This document shows, piece after piece, positions 33,316 to 42,444 of a stretch of DNA of 64,000 bases. The stretch is from Spirochaetia bacterium 38H-sp (GTDB lineage Bacteria > Spirochaetota > Spirochaetia > Winmispirales > Winmispiraceae), in NCBI GenBank assembly GCA_039023545.1, contig JBCHKQ010000001.1:62001-126000 (forward strand). The letters run 5' to 3'. The translations under genes were made by a program, and so were the position numbers. The notes beneath the pieces are model-generated. The model searched no databases. It saw only the letters and a program-made list of their open reading frames with translations, and was not told the DNA's origin. How positions within the stretch are numbered: position 1 is the stretch's first letter; each line of letters opens with the position of its first letter.

Positions 33316-35710
33316 ACTTCTAGATACACAGATAGCAGGGGAGAATATATCTCCCCTGCCCTTTTTATATCTGCGTACTATCATCACATCGCTATCATTA
33401 TTTTTATCTGTTTTCTTCCTTATAATATACACTCTCTTTTACTGGCCTCTTCCAGATAAGCTTTTTGATGACCCCTACTGTACAGTAATCAAAGACAGAA
33501 ACAACAGAATAATACAGACTATGATAGCAGATGACATGCAGTGGCGTTTTCCAGCTCCAGACAAATTACCGCAAAAATACATAGAAGCCCTCATAAGATA
33601 TGAGGATAAACGCTTCTATCTCCACGGAGGGATTGACAGCGTCGCAATACTCAGAGCAATAAAGCTCAATACAAGCAAAGGAGCAATAATAAGCGGTGGC
33701 AGTACAATAACAATGCAGCTTGCAAGGCTGGCAAGAAAAGGACAAGCAAGAACAATCATAGAAAAAATAATAGAAGCATGGATGGCCATAAGGATTGAGA
33801 GAAAATACAGTAAAGAAGAGATATTACGGCTATATGCAAGCCATGCACCCTTTGGCGGGAATATAGTAGGTATAGAAGCCGCAGCATGGAGATATTTTGC
33901 GAGGCAGCTCAATGATCTGTCATGGGCAGAATCAGCATTTCTTGCTGTACTGCCTCAAGATCCTGCTCTTTTTTTTCAACCGCATGGCAAAGAAGAGATA
34001 AGAAAAAAGCGGGATTTTCTGCTGACACGACTATGGGTAGAAGGAAAAATTGATAAAGATTTCTTAAACCTGAGTTATCAGGAAGAAATACCTGATAAAC
34101 TGTATGATTTTCCCACTCTGGCACCTCATCTTCTTGTAAGAGCAATAGAAGACGGACAAAGAGGTAAAATAATAAAAAGTACAATAGAGGCATCTCTTCA
34201 AACAGAAGTAAAAAGAATAGTAGACCAGTATTATACAGAACTTATGCACAACAATGTACACAATGCAGCAGCACTAGTCGTTGACCTCGCAACAGGAGAA
34301 GTTCTCGCATATATAGGCAATACACCGGAAAAAGATCCTGATTATGGTGGAAAAGTAGACTGCATAAGTGCAAAACGCAGTCCCGGCAGCACTTTAAAAC
34401 CTTTTTTATACGCAATGGCTTTAACAAGTGGAGAAATACTTCCAACTCAATTGCTCCCAGATATACCCATAAGTTTTGGTGGTTTTTCTCCCCGCAACTT
34501 TCACAGAACATACTATGGTATAGTAGGAGCAGATAAAGCCCTCACAGAATCGCTCAATATACCCTTTAGCATACTTACAGCAAGATATGGTTACAGACGC
34601 TTTTACTCCATGCTGCAGAGACTAGGGCTAAGGCTGCCCTTTCCTCCAGACCACTATGGACTCTCCATAATACTAGGCGGAGTAGACATAAGTCTGTGGG
34701 AATTGAGCCAGCTATATGCAGGATTGGGAAGGTCAGCTAGAGGAGAATACGACGAGCCATTTTTCTCCCATACCTACATCATGGATAAAAAACCAGCAGT
34801 ACTTGGAGAGGCAACAAAAAACATAATAGACAAGCCATCTGCAGTGATTACGCTCAATACATTAAAGGACTTGGCAAGACCGGGCATAGAAGCATCTTGG
34901 GACATATTTGCAAGAAGAAAAAAGATAGCATGGAAGACAGGAACAAGCTGGGGACAAAGAGATGCCTGGGCCATAGGACTCACCCCGCACTATCTCGTTG
35001 CTGTATGGGTAGGAAATGCAACAGGAGAAGGCAATCCTGTACTGCTGGGAGCAAAAAAAGCAGCTCCGCTGCTTTTTAACATATTCCGCAGTCTACCCTT
35101 TGAAGATGACTGGTTTACAATAGAAAAAGAAGAACTCTATCCCGTAGAAATATGCACAGAATCAGGCATGCGGGCAGGCTCGGACTGTCCTACTACAAAG
35201 ATATCTTGGCTGCCTCCAGCAGCAGCAGAATCAGAGCTGTGTAAATACCATAAGCTTCTGCACCTGGACGCAGAAGGTAAGCATCAAGTTGACAGCTCAA
35301 CATACCCTGTATCCCTCATGCAGCACAAAAGTTGGTTTATACTCCCACCACTCCAAGCATACTACTACCAAAAATCAGGCCATCCATACCAAGAACCTCC
35401 CCCCATATTAGGGCAACAGAAAAATACCGTAGAAATAGGTTATCCTTCTCCCGGCGCAGTCCTATACATCCCCATTGACCTGGATGGGAAACGCGAGCAG
35501 GTTGTTGCAGAAGCAGCCTGTCAGACAGACAGCCCCCTATACTGGCATCTTGATGGCAAATACCTGGGAGTAACAACAAGGGAGCACAGCTTTCTTCTAT
35601 CCCCTCCTGCAGGAGAACACCGTCTCTACATCATAGACAACAAGGGTAACTCTGCATCAGTAGAATTTACAGTAAAAGAAACCATAGCAGAACAAAAAAA
35701 AGCAAGATAG
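33257..35710 (+). CDS. pbpC: Penicillin-binding protein 1C
   Basis: Bifunctional peptidoglycan synthase of 817 residues anchored by one N-terminal membrane segment (ITSLSLFLSVFFLIIYTLFY). The GT51 glycosyltransferase shows RYEDKRFYLHGGID and GGSTITMQLARL. The transpeptidase has SxxK as SPGSTLKPF and the KTG box in AWKTGTSWGQRDAW. A C-terminal BiPBP_C-like domain ends the protein. The start overlaps the macroglobulin gene by 59 bases, with AGAGGAG upstream. The macroglobulin/PBP1C pair is a well-known conserved duo. Confidence 0.94.
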   Translation: MKSGQKVRHSLQKYLKQINKLLDTQIAGENISPLPFLYLRTIITSLSLFLSVFFLIIYTLFYWPLPDKLFDDPYCTVIKDRNNRIIQTMIADDMQWRFPAPDKLPQKYIEALIRYEDKRFYLHGGIDSVAILRAIKLNTSKGAIISGGSTITMQLARLARKGQARTIIEKIIEAWMAIRIERKYSKEEILRLYASHAPFGGNIVGIEAAAWRYFARQLNDLSWAESAFLAVLPQDPALFFQPHGKEEIRKKRDFLLTRLWVEGKIDKDFLNLSYQEEIPDKLYDFPTLAPHLLVRAIEDGQRGKIIKSTIEASLQTEVKRIVDQYYTELMHNNVHNAAALVVDLATGEVLAYIGNTPEKDPDYGGKVDCISAKRSPGSTLKPFLYAMALTSGEILPTQLLPDIPISFGGFSPRNFHRTYYGIVGADKALTESLNIPFSILTARYGYRRFYSMLQRLGLRLPFPPDHYGLSIILGGVDISLWELSQLYAGLGRSARGEYDEPFFSHTYIMDKKPAVLGEATKNIIDKPSAVITLNTLKDLARPGIEASWDIFARRKKIAWKTGTSWGQRDAWAIGLTPHYLVAVWVGNATGEGNPVLLGAKKAAPLLFNIFRSLPFEDDWFTIEKEELYPVEICTESGMRAGSDCPTTKISWLPPAAAESELCKYHKLLHLDAEGKHQVDSSTYPVSLMQHKSWFILPPLQAYYYQKSGHPYQEPPPILGQQKNTVEIGYPSPGAVLYIPIDLDGKREQVVAEAACQTDSPLYWHLDGKYLGVTTREHSFLLSPPAGEHRLYIIDNKGNSASVEFTVKETIAEQKKAR

Positions 35711-35780
35711 TATACGCAAGGCTTTACAAAGCAGACAATTTCTGATATCTTTCTTCTACTTTTACAAGCAGGGGTAGATT

Positions 35781-35972
35781 ATGGCACGCAGATGCGAAAT
35801 ATGCGGAAAAGAAACAAGAAGCGGTAACAGCGTAAGCCATGCGCACAACAAGACCAAGAGAACCTTTAAGCCCAACATCCAGAAAGTAAAGATAAACGAC
35901 AATGGTTCTATAAAGAGCATAAAAATTTGCACACGCTGTCTCAAAGCAGGAAAAGTAGTCAAGGTTGTATAA
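35781..35972 (+). CDS. rpmB: Ribosomal protein L28
   Basis: A 63-residue large-subunit protein with the zinc-binding form of L28: CEICGK near the N-terminus and CTRCLK near the C-terminus, and [17 protein letters not shown] in between. The gene is monocistronic and followed by a terminator. Confidence 0.95.
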   Translation: MARRCEICGKETRSGNSVSHAHNKTKRTFKPNIQKVKINDNGSIKSIKICTRCLKAGKVVKVV

Positions 35973-35991
35973 AACACAAGTGCGCATAACA

Positions 35992-36019
35992 GAGCCTCCC
36001 TATTGGGGAGGCTTTTTTT
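35992..36019 (+). terminator. Rho-independent terminator of rpmB
   Basis: AGCCTCCC and GGGAGGCT pair around a short loop and run directly into TTTTTTT, 20 bases after the rpmB stop. Confidence 0.92.
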
Positions 36020-36025
36020 ATATAA

Positions 36026-36192
36026 TCGAACGGCCGGACTAAGCTCTATTCTTAAAACAAGGTCAGAAAAGGGCTACATTCCGGCCTGCCTGCAGCACAT
36101 AAAAAGAAAAGCAGGCAGAACCCTTGCTCTGCCTGCCCTATCTACTGCCGGAGGCAGCGCAGGACGCACTTTACTGCGTCCTGCGCGTTCGG
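36026..36192. repeat. CCGAACG hairpin element, inverted pair with an extra inner hairpin
   Basis: The left unit has TCGAACG (36026-36032), arms GCCGGA/TCCGGC and the tail CTGCCTGCAGCACATA. An inner hairpin GCAGGCAG/CTGCCTGC lies at 36111-36136. The right unit, inverted, is TGCCGGAGGCAG, the stem CGCAGGACGC/GCGTCCTGCG and CGTTCGG (36186-36192). Its right stem differs from that of the 27534 element by a compensated base pair. It separates convergent rpmB and hcp. Confidence 0.8.
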
Positions 36193-36203
36193 TATAAAAA
36201 ACA

Positions 36204-37853
36204 CTAACCAATCATAGTCTTGATATCTTCTTCAACCGTGCTTATCCCACCAATGCCAAAGTTTTCCACAAGCACCTTTGCAACACCGGGAGAAAGAAAA
36301 GCAGGAAGCGTAGGACCTAGGTGGATGTTCTTGACACCAAGGGAAAGCAAAGCAAGCAGAACTATTACTGCCTTCTGCTCATACCAAGCTATGTTGTACA
36401 CTATGGGCAGCTCGTTTACACTCTCAACACCAAAAGCATTCTTAAGTGCAAGTGCAGTAACTGCAAGAGAATAACTGTCATTACACTGCCCTGCATCCAA
36501 CACACGGGGAATACCGTCTATATCACCCAGATTGAGCTTATTATACCTGTACTTTGCACAGCCTGCAGTAAGAATAACATTATCCGCAGGAAGAGCAGAG
36601 GCAAATTCTGTATAATAGTTTCTTGTCTTAAAACGACCGTCACAACCTGCCATAACAACAAACTTCTTTATCTTGCCCTGCTTTACCGCATCTACAACCT
36701 TTCCTGCAAGAGCCTTGACCTGTGCATGTGCAAAACCACCTACTATGCTGCCCTGCTCAAGCTTCTTGGGTGGCTGACAAGTCTTTGCCTGCTCTATTAT
36801 CAAAGAAAAATCCTTCTGCCCGCCGGGCTTTCTGTCCTCTATGTGCTTTGCACCAGGATATCTTACGGTACCTGTAGTATAAAGCTTATCCATATAAGAT
36901 GCAGATGACGGAGGAGGCACAAGACAATTAGTAGTCATAAGAATAGGACCAGCAAAGGCCTCAAACTCCTCAACCTGCTTCCACCATGCATTTCCGTAAT
37001 TACCTTTAAAGTGAGAATACTTCTTAAAAGCAGGATAATAATGTGCAGGCAACATCTCGCCGTGAGTATAGATATCTATACCCGCATCCACACTCTGCTC
37101 CAGAAGCTCTTCAAGATCCTTGAGATCATGTCCACTTATGAGAATACCAGGCCTATCTCCTGCTTCTATGGAAACCTCTGTTATCTCCGGATTTCCATAA
37201 GTTTCTGTATTGGCTTTATCAAGCAAAGCCATAGTCGTAACACCTACGGAGCCGCATTCCATAACAAGACCAACAAGCTCATCCGCACCAAGACTGTCAT
37301 CATCAAGAGCAAGAAGAGCCTTATCCATAAAGCGGATAACAGCATCATCCCTATAACCAAGAACAGCCGCATGGTGGGCATAAGCTGCCATACCCTTGAG
37401 CCCTATGAGAAGAAGCTCTCTCAAAGAACGCACATCCTCATTCTCAGTTCTCATAACACCGTACTGACTGCCAAGAGACTTCCAAGTCTCCACAGTCCCC
37501 TCGTTCCAGCGAACAAAAGCAGGCTCATCCGGCAGCTTACCAGCCTTTGCAAGCTCATCCCTAACATCTTCTCTAAGCTTTATTGCTGCAACAACCTTTC
37601 TTCCAAGGTCATCAGCATCAAAGTTGACATTGGTGATAGTTGTAAAAAGAGCAGAAATAATCTCATCCTCAAGAAGAGCAGCCTTATCAAGCCCTGCATC
37701 CATAGCAGCAGCATGATAAAAAGCAAGCGTCTTTACAACATGGATATAAACATCCTGCAGATTAGCAACCTCATCTGTCTTACCGCAGACACCCCTTACG
37801 GTACAACCCGTACCTTTTGCAGCTTCCTGACACTGAAAACAAAACATACTCAT
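36204..37853 (-). CDS. hcp: Hybrid-cluster protein (hydroxylamine/NO reductase)
   Basis: A 549-residue cytoplasmic Fe-S protein of nitrosative-stress defence. The N-terminal cysteines C5, C8, C17 and C23 ([20 protein letters not shown]) bind the 4Fe-4S cluster. Hybrid-cluster ligands are visible in [33 protein letters not shown] and the [12 protein letters not shown] and [11 protein letters not shown] stretches. The AGGGGTG site precedes the ATG. It lies 34 bases after the ferredoxin-type gene and is probably co-transcribed under the CRP/FNR-like regulator at 38845. Confidence 0.95.
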   Translation of the reverse strand: MSMFCFQCQEAAKGTGCTVRGVCGKTDEVANLQDVYIHVVKTLAFYHAAAMDAGLDKAALLEDEIISALFTTITNVNFDADDLGRKVVAAIKLREDVRDELAKAGKLPDEPAFVRWNEGTVETWKSLGSQYGVMRTENEDVRSLRELLLIGLKGMAAYAHHAAVLGYRDDAVIRFMDKALLALDDDSLGADELVGLVMECGSVGVTTMALLDKANTETYGNPEITEVSIEAGDRPGILISGHDLKDLEELLEQSVDAGIDIYTHGEMLPAHYYPAFKKYSHFKGNYGNAWWKQVEEFEAFAGPILMTTNCLVPPPSSASYMDKLYTTGTVRYPGAKHIEDRKPGGQKDFSLIIEQAKTCQPPKKLEQGSIVGGFAHAQVKALAGKVVDAVKQGKIKKFVVMAGCDGRFKTRNYYTEFASALPADNVILTAGCAKYRYNKLNLGDIDGIPRVLDAGQCNDSYSLAVTALALKNAFGVESVNELPIVYNIAWYEQKAVIVLLALLSLGVKNIHLGPTLPAFLSPGVAKVLVENFGIGGISTVEEDIKTMIG

Positions 37854-37887
37854 AAAACACCCCTAATATACAAAATTTTTATAGTTC

Positions 37888-38715
37888 TTATATTTCTACA
37901 TCGGAGATGACATCTCCGTTAATGCCTATTACAACCTGCCTTATGGCAATATCAGAAGCAGAACGCCTAAGCGCCTCCTGCACAAGAAAAACAAGCCCTC
38001 TACAGCAAGGAACCTCCATAATAGCAACAGTAATACTTGCAATATTTGCCAGAGAAAAGATCTGAGCAAGCTTCTCAACATACTCATCCTGATTAGAATC
38101 CAACTTTGGACAAGCAATAACAAGCTTTCTACCCGTAAGCAACTTAGAATGGAAAGCACCAAGAGCAAAAGCAGTACAGTCTGCAGCAATAAGCAAATCT
38201 GCACCCACAAAATACGGCGCCTGCGGATGCACTAGACTAAGCTGCACAGGCCACTGCTCAAGCATGCTAGGCACATCGCCCACAGCAGCAGGAACCTGCG
38301 CTTTCTCAATACTCCTTGCCTGAGCAGAAGGACAACCTGCATGAGCATGAGACGGCCTCTCAAAATCAGGCACCTCAATATCGTTCTCTATAAGATAAGC
38401 AATAGCCTCCTTGAGAAGCTCCTTTTCTCCGTGCTCGGCAAGATGCTCAAGATGCGCCTTGATAACAGACATACCCTGCCTTACCATGTTGGCCATAACA
38501 GCCCTCTCATCATACGGCTCAGCCTCACGCTCCTCAAAAGTAAGAGCACCAAGAGGACAGTGCCCTATACATGCACCTAGCCCATCACAAAACAAATCAC
38601 TGACCAGCCTGGCCTTACCATCAATAATCTGCAGAGCACCCTCAGGACAATTGGGGATACACTCTCCGCAGCCATTACACAAATCCTCATCTATTTTAAT
38701 AATAGTTCTCTTCAT
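37888..38715 (-). CDS. 4Fe-4S ferredoxin-type protein linked to hcp
   Basis: A 275-residue protein with an N-terminal two-cluster ferredoxin domain: CNGCGECIPNCPEGAL near residues 12-27, and a second group CDGLGACIGHCPLGA. The rest has additional cysteines (VPCCRG, AACPKLD-like stretches) and no membrane segments. It resembles the hcp-adjacent ferredoxin proteins of clostridia and spirochaetes, which probably deliver electrons to Hcp. The start at 38715 has GGAGGG upstream. It is the first gene of the ferredoxin-hcp operon. Confidence 0.87.
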   Translation of the reverse strand: MKRTIIKIDEDLCNGCGECIPNCPEGALQIIDGKARLVSDLFCDGLGACIGHCPLGALTFEEREAEPYDERAVMANMVRQGMSVIKAHLEHLAEHGEKELLKEAIAYLIENDIEVPDFERPSHAHAGCPSAQARSIEKAQVPAAVGDVPSMLEQWPVQLSLVHPQAPYFVGADLLIAADCTAFALGAFHSKLLTGRKLVIACPKLDSNQDEYVEKLAQIFSLANIASITVAIMEVPCCRGLVFLVQEALRRSASDIAIRQVVIGINGDVISDVEI

Positions 38716-38771
38716 AAAACCCTCCAACTCAACATCTGAGAAAAATATACGCCCAAAAGCTGACAAAAACC

Positions 38772-38785
38772 GTAACAAATGTTAC
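38772..38785. promoter_or_regulatory. CRP/FNR-type operator between hcp operon and its regulator
   Basis: A perfect palindrome GTAACA-AA-TGTTAC sits in the divergent region. Its half-site spacing suits a CRP/FNR dimer and resembles sites reported for HcpR in anaerobes. The regulator is encoded 60 bases away, so both control of hcp and autoregulation are likely. Confidence 0.7.
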
Positions 38786-38844
38786 ACTTTTTAAAGAAAC
38801 TTAGTATTTTTATAAGAAAATTTTATCAGAAAAAAGGAACAAAC

Positions 38845-39537
38845 ATGCAAAAAAACACAATACAGGAACAGCTGGCAAGAACCCCGCTATTTGCCAACCT
38901 GACAGAAAAAGAACTTGCAACAATATTTACAAGAACCATACCACAAATAACAAAACTAAACCCAGGTAAGACCCTTATACATCAAGGCGCAGAATACACA
39001 CAACTATGGATACTCCTTTCCGGTACAGCAGAAGGCCGCATAACAGACTACAGCGGGAAAACAGTAACAGTAGAAAACTTCTCATCACCATGCATAATCG
39101 CTCCAGCAATACTCTTTTCAAAAAACCCCATTCTCCCTGTAGAGCTCATAGCAACAGACACAGGCAGAGCAGCAATAATAAGAAAAGAAGAACTGATAAA
39201 CATCTTTACCCAGCACCCTACAGTCATGGAAAACTTCCTTGCCGACGTATCGGAAAAACTCATAACCCTATCCAGCCGCCTTTCCTTTGTACTCTTCCTA
39301 AACATAAGACAAAAACTGGCACGATATCTTCTTGCAATGCCACACACAGAAAACCGCATAAAACTCCCACTAAGCATAAGTGCACTTGCAGAATACTTTG
39401 GCACAAGCAGACCCTCGCTATCCAGAGAACTCTCCATACTCACAAAAAAAGGCATAATAAAAAAAGAAGGCAAATACATAACGATACTGGACAGAAAAGC
39501 ATTAAAAAAAGAATTAGACCGAACGGGCAGGGACTAG
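38845..39537 (+). CDS. CRP/FNR-family regulator, probably HcpR-like
   Basis: A 230-residue regulator with an N-terminal cyclic-nucleotide-binding-like beta-barrel and a C-terminal helix-turn-helix (SISALAEYFGTSRPSLSRELS). No cysteine cluster for an Fe-S sensor is visible. The ATG at 38845 has AAGGA 7 bases upstream and is preferred to the in-frame upstream ATG at 38779, which lies next to the operator palindrome. The last codons (DRTGRD) and the stop come from an intergenic hairpin element. Control of hcp is inferred from position and the shared operator. Confidence 0.82.
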   Translation: MQKNTIQEQLARTPLFANLTEKELATIFTRTIPQITKLNPGKTLIHQGAEYTQLWILLSGTAEGRITDYSGKTVTVENFSSPCIIAPAILFSKNPILPVELIATDTGRAAIIRKEELINIFTQHPTVMENFLADVSEKLITLSSRLSFVLFLNIRQKLARYLLAMPHTENRIKLPLSISALAEYFGTSRPSLSRELSILTKKGIIKKEGKYITILDRKALKKELDRTGRD

Positions 39538-39597
39538 GCAAAGTACAACAGCCATCCCCTGCCCTGCCTGCGGCACATAAAAAGAAAAGCAGGCAGC
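39519..39597 (+). repeat. CCGAACG hairpin element overlapping the hcpR-like gene 3' end
   Basis: CCGAACG (39519-39525), arms GGCAGGGA and TCCCCTGCC with a long loop, and the tail CTGCCTGCGGCACATA (39564-39579), then AAAAGAAAAGCAGGCAG as in the 36026 element. It encodes the last residues and stop of the regulator. Confidence 0.75.
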
Positions 39598-39626
39598 ATG
39601 AAAAACCACCTGCAAAACCATCAAAA

Positions 39627-39902
39627 TCAGCGTTCCCCAGTCTTCTTTATAATATGAAACCCAAACTGAGTCTTAACAAGACGACCGATAAGCCCCCTGG
39701 AAGCCTTGGCAACAGCCTCCTCAAAAGGCTTAACCATCTGACCGGGAGAAAACCAGCCTAGATCCCCCCCCTTGGACTTAGAAGGACAATCAGAAAACTC
39801 CCTTGCAAGAGACTCAAAACTGGCACCAGACTTAAGCCTCTTAAGAAGCTCCTCACCAAGAGCCTTATCCTTGACAAGAATATGACTAGCTCTCCATTCC
39901 AT
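39627..39902 (-). CDS. Parvulin-type peptidyl-prolyl isomerase
   Basis: A 91-residue single-domain PpiC/parvulin: ASHILVKDKALGEELLKRL, FSDCPSKSKGGDLGWFSPGQ and TQFGFHIIKKT are the classic motifs. It has no signal peptide, so it is a cytoplasmic foldase like E. coli PpiC. It stands alone, convergent with the HcpR-like gene. Confidence 0.93.
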   Translation of the reverse strand: MEWRASHILVKDKALGEELLKRLKSGASFESLAREFSDCPSKSKGGDLGWFSPGQMVKPFEEAVAKASRGLIGRLVKTQFGFHIIKKTGER

Positions 39903-40001
39903 AAAAACTCCTGAAAACCAACAAAGATATTAAAATCCAGTCTAAAACAAAAAAAAACCCCTGTAAATAAGCACAAGAAAGGCAAACATACCATAAAAAC
40001 A

Positions 40002-40030
40002 TTGACGAATACTGTACAACGCCCTATACT
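40002..40030 (+). promoter_or_regulatory. Promoter of the lipoprotein gene
   Basis: TTGACG (40002-40007), a 17-base spacer and TATACT (40025-40030), about 30 bases ahead of the ATG with an AAGGATG ribosome-binding site. Confidence 0.65.
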
Positions 40031-40060
40031 TAAGTAAAATAGTAATATTAAGGATGCAAA

Positions 40061-40954
40061 ATGAGATATTTACATGTAAAAATAATCATATATTCAATAG
40101 TTACAGCAATACTCATATCATCATGCGACATTGCTTCCATAACAGGAGAAGACAGCACTGACAATCCACCGACCATAGAAAGCTTTTCTGACAACGGAGA
40201 TGGAACAGCAAGAGTATCGGCCACAGATGATAAAAGCATCAGCACTGTATTTATCAATTCTACTGACATAACAGCCCATAACACAGGCAGCAGTACATCA
40301 TACATATCCGATATACCACTTTCTGAGGGAGATAATACCCTAGTAGTAACCGATTCTGCAGGGCAAACAGCAACAGCCCACATAAATATAGACCTAAATA
40401 TAGCAGTAGGATTAAGCCTTTCTGCAACACAAGCAGAACACAATCATGACAGCAATACAGAAGTTACAGCAACAATAGACCCACAAAAACTATCATACTC
40501 CTATGGCAAGTTCTTTATTGACGGAACAGAAAAAGATACTTTTACAGGAAAATCCTTTGGCATCAATGTGGACTGGGTAGGAAACAGACAAATCAGTGTA
40601 ATCCTGTACGATGACAAAGACAACATTTTGGGAGCCAGCACCTTATCACAGACACTAGAAGGCACAAATACTCCGCCGGAAGCACCTGTAGCCACAGGAG
40701 GAACTTTCTCTGTTATGTGGGGATATACTGCAGAATATACGGTCATCAAGTCCGATATCAACAATGATACACTTACACTGGAGACAGATATACCGGCATC
40801 TTTTACAGATATGGGCAGCTACTGGGATGTGGTTATAGATACAACAGCATACCCTTACCCCTATTCTATTATCATCATGCACCGTGCATATGACGGACAT
40901 TCATACTCTTCTCAAGTTCCTGTAAACATAGAAATCACAGACCCCAACACCTGA
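40061..40954 (+). CDS. Lipoprotein with Ig-like domains, function unknown
   Basis: A 297-residue predicted surface or periplasmic lipoprotein with lipobox ISSC followed by a short acidic linker. The body contains beta-sandwich repeats (IPLSEGDNTLVVTDSAGQTATAHINI resembles a bacterial Ig-like strand set) but no enzymatic motif. It is monocistronic with its own promoter. It lies just outside the direct repeat flanking the CRISPR island. Confidence 0.65.
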   Translation: MRYLHVKIIIYSIVTAILISSCDIASITGEDSTDNPPTIESFSDNGDGTARVSATDDKSISTVFINSTDITAHNTGSSTSYISDIPLSEGDNTLVVTDSAGQTATAHINIDLNIAVGLSLSATQAEHNHDSNTEVTATIDPQKLSYSYGKFFIDGTEKDTFTGKSFGINVDWVGNRQISVILYDDKDNILGASTLSQTLEGTNTPPEAPVATGGTFSVMWGYTAEYTVIKSDINNDTLTLETDIPASFTDMGSYWDVVIDTTAYPYPYSIIIMHRAYDGHSYSSQVPVNIEITDPNT

Positions 40955-41028
40955 TGATAAAAACTAATAACATATCCCTTTAAGTTTTATCCCTGGACAC
41001 TATGTCAAAAAAACATTGCATAAAAAAT

Positions 41029-41070
41029 CTGCCAGAGGCAGGCAGCCCGTAAGGGCTGCCGTTCGGTTTA
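41029..41070 (-). repeat. CCGAACG hairpin element, left direct repeat of the CRISPR island
   Basis: Reads CTGCCAGAGGCAG, the stem GCAGCCC/GGGCTGC and CGTTCGG (inverse orientation), ending in TTTA. All 42 bases are identical to 53825-53866, in the same orientation. Confidence 0.88.
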
Positions 41071-41136
41071 TAAATAAAGAAATGATTTTACCCCCAATGA
41101 TATGGTATAATTATAAAAAACATAAAGGACATGGAT

Positions 41137-42285
41137 ATGAGTAAAAGAAATGTTCTTATTTGCACAGTAGGAACAAGCTTGTTTTATGGTAATTTAAGCG
41201 GACTGACAGAAAAAACTCCCAATAGGCCAGACAACTGGGAAAATATAAAATCAGCTTATGAAAATAAAAATTGGACTCTGCTTGCAAGAGAATTATTAAA
41301 ACTGCAACCATATGATAGAATTTGCGGGGCAGAGATTAATACTATTTATGACCTTATAGTCAAAAAAAGAAGAAACATAGATAAACTGTATCTGCTTGTT
41401 TCTGATACAGAAGATGGAGAAAACACGGGCAGAGTATTACAGGAATATTTTAAAAAAAATTCTATCATAAGAATATCAGAAGTAGAGTTCTCTAAAGTTG
41501 AGAAATTACAAGATAAAAAACCAAAAGATTTTAAGTCTCATGGCTTAAGGAATCTTATAAGAGAAATAGCACAAATAATACAGCGAGTTGGTGGACAAGA
41601 AAATGTTATGATCGATGCTACAGGTGGTTACAAAGCTCAGATAGCTATTGCCGTACTTATTGGTATTGCACTAAACATACCTGTGAGTTATAAGCATGAG
41701 CGGTTTTCAGAAATAATAGATTTTCCTCCGATGCCTATTTCCTTTGATTATTCTTTTCTGGGAGAATACTCTCAAATTCTTTCTATTATGGAAAAAGGTA
41801 ATATTCTATCTGAGGAAGAAATAGAATTTACAGAATCTGGAGAAAAGATACTTGCATTGTTAGAAGAAATGGAAGAAGGTGGTAAAACCTTCTACAGCCT
41901 CAACTATATAGGACAAATTCTACTTACAAGCTATAGACTTAATAATAAAAAAAGAATAGAGCTAAGAGATGCAAGAGAAGAAGAAAGAAAAGAACCATCT
42001 TTTAGAAAAGACCATTATCCCAAAAACTTTATAGAGTATATGAGAAAAGTCTGGAAAGAGAATAAATGGATAAAAACTGCATATACTGTATCGTATAATA
42101 AACAGAAAGCTATAAAAGGAATAGGATTTAGTGTAAAAGAAATAGATGGTAAAAAAGAACTAGTAGCAACATATTGTGATAAGAATAATTTTGGAAGCCG
42201 CTTCAAAATCATATGTACAGATGACTCTGAGGATGTACTGACATGGGCAGCTCTAGAATTAAACACTAAATATGGTAAATATTAA
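41137..42285 (+). CDS. CARF-domain CRISPR ancillary protein (APE2256/TIGR02619-like) with unassigned C-terminal effector
   Basis: A 382-residue protein at the left end of the type III locus. The N-terminal half is a CARF domain of the APE2256 type: VLICTVGTSLFYGNL at the start and the ligand-loop signature IDATGGYKAQIAIA near residues 160-173. A winged-helix-like connector (FYSLNYIGQILLTSYRL) follows. The last 110 residues have no HEPN RxxxxH or PD-(D/E)xK motif; the mix of basic helices and beta strands could be RelE-like, as in CARF-RelE mRNA interferases, but this is tentative. It would be switched on by cyclic oligoadenylate from Cas10. Start at 41137 (AAAGGA 7 bases upstream); TATAAT at 41106-41111. 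Confidence 0.8.
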   Translation: MSKRNVLICTVGTSLFYGNLSGLTEKTPNRPDNWENIKSAYENKNWTLLARELLKLQPYDRICGAEINTIYDLIVKKRRNIDKLYLLVSDTEDGENTGRVLQEYFKKNSIIRISEVEFSKVEKLQDKKPKDFKSHGLRNLIREIAQIIQRVGGQENVMIDATGGYKAQIAIAVLIGIALNIPVSYKHERFSEIIDFPPMPISFDYSFLGEYSQILSIMEKGNILSEEEIEFTESGEKILALLEEMEEGGKTFYSLNYIGQILLTSYRLNNKKRIELRDAREEERKEPSFRKDHYPKNFIEYMRKVWKENKWIKTAYTVSYNKQKAIKGIGFSVKEIDGKKELVATYCDKNNFGSRFKIICTDDSEDVLTWAALELNTKYGKY

Positions 42286-42407
42286 ATATATAATACACTC
42301 ATACCGGTCAGGTCATCCATATGGCCGTATTTTATTATTGGAGATTATAGATATCTTAGAGAAATTTGATATAATTATATTATACAAAAAGAATTATAAT
42401 ATTTTGT

Positions 42408-42437
42408 TTGACATATAATATTAGCATGGTTTATTAT
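42408..42437 (+). promoter_or_regulatory. Promoter of the cas6-cas10-csm operon, leaderless
   Basis: A perfect TTGACA (42408-42413), an 18-base spacer and TATTAT (42432-42437), followed by 7 bases before the cas6 ATG at 42445. No Shine-Dalgarno. The 160-base gap between the CARF gene and cas6 thus gives the effector operon its own promoter. Confidence 0.65.
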
Positions 42438-42444
42438 AAGAATC

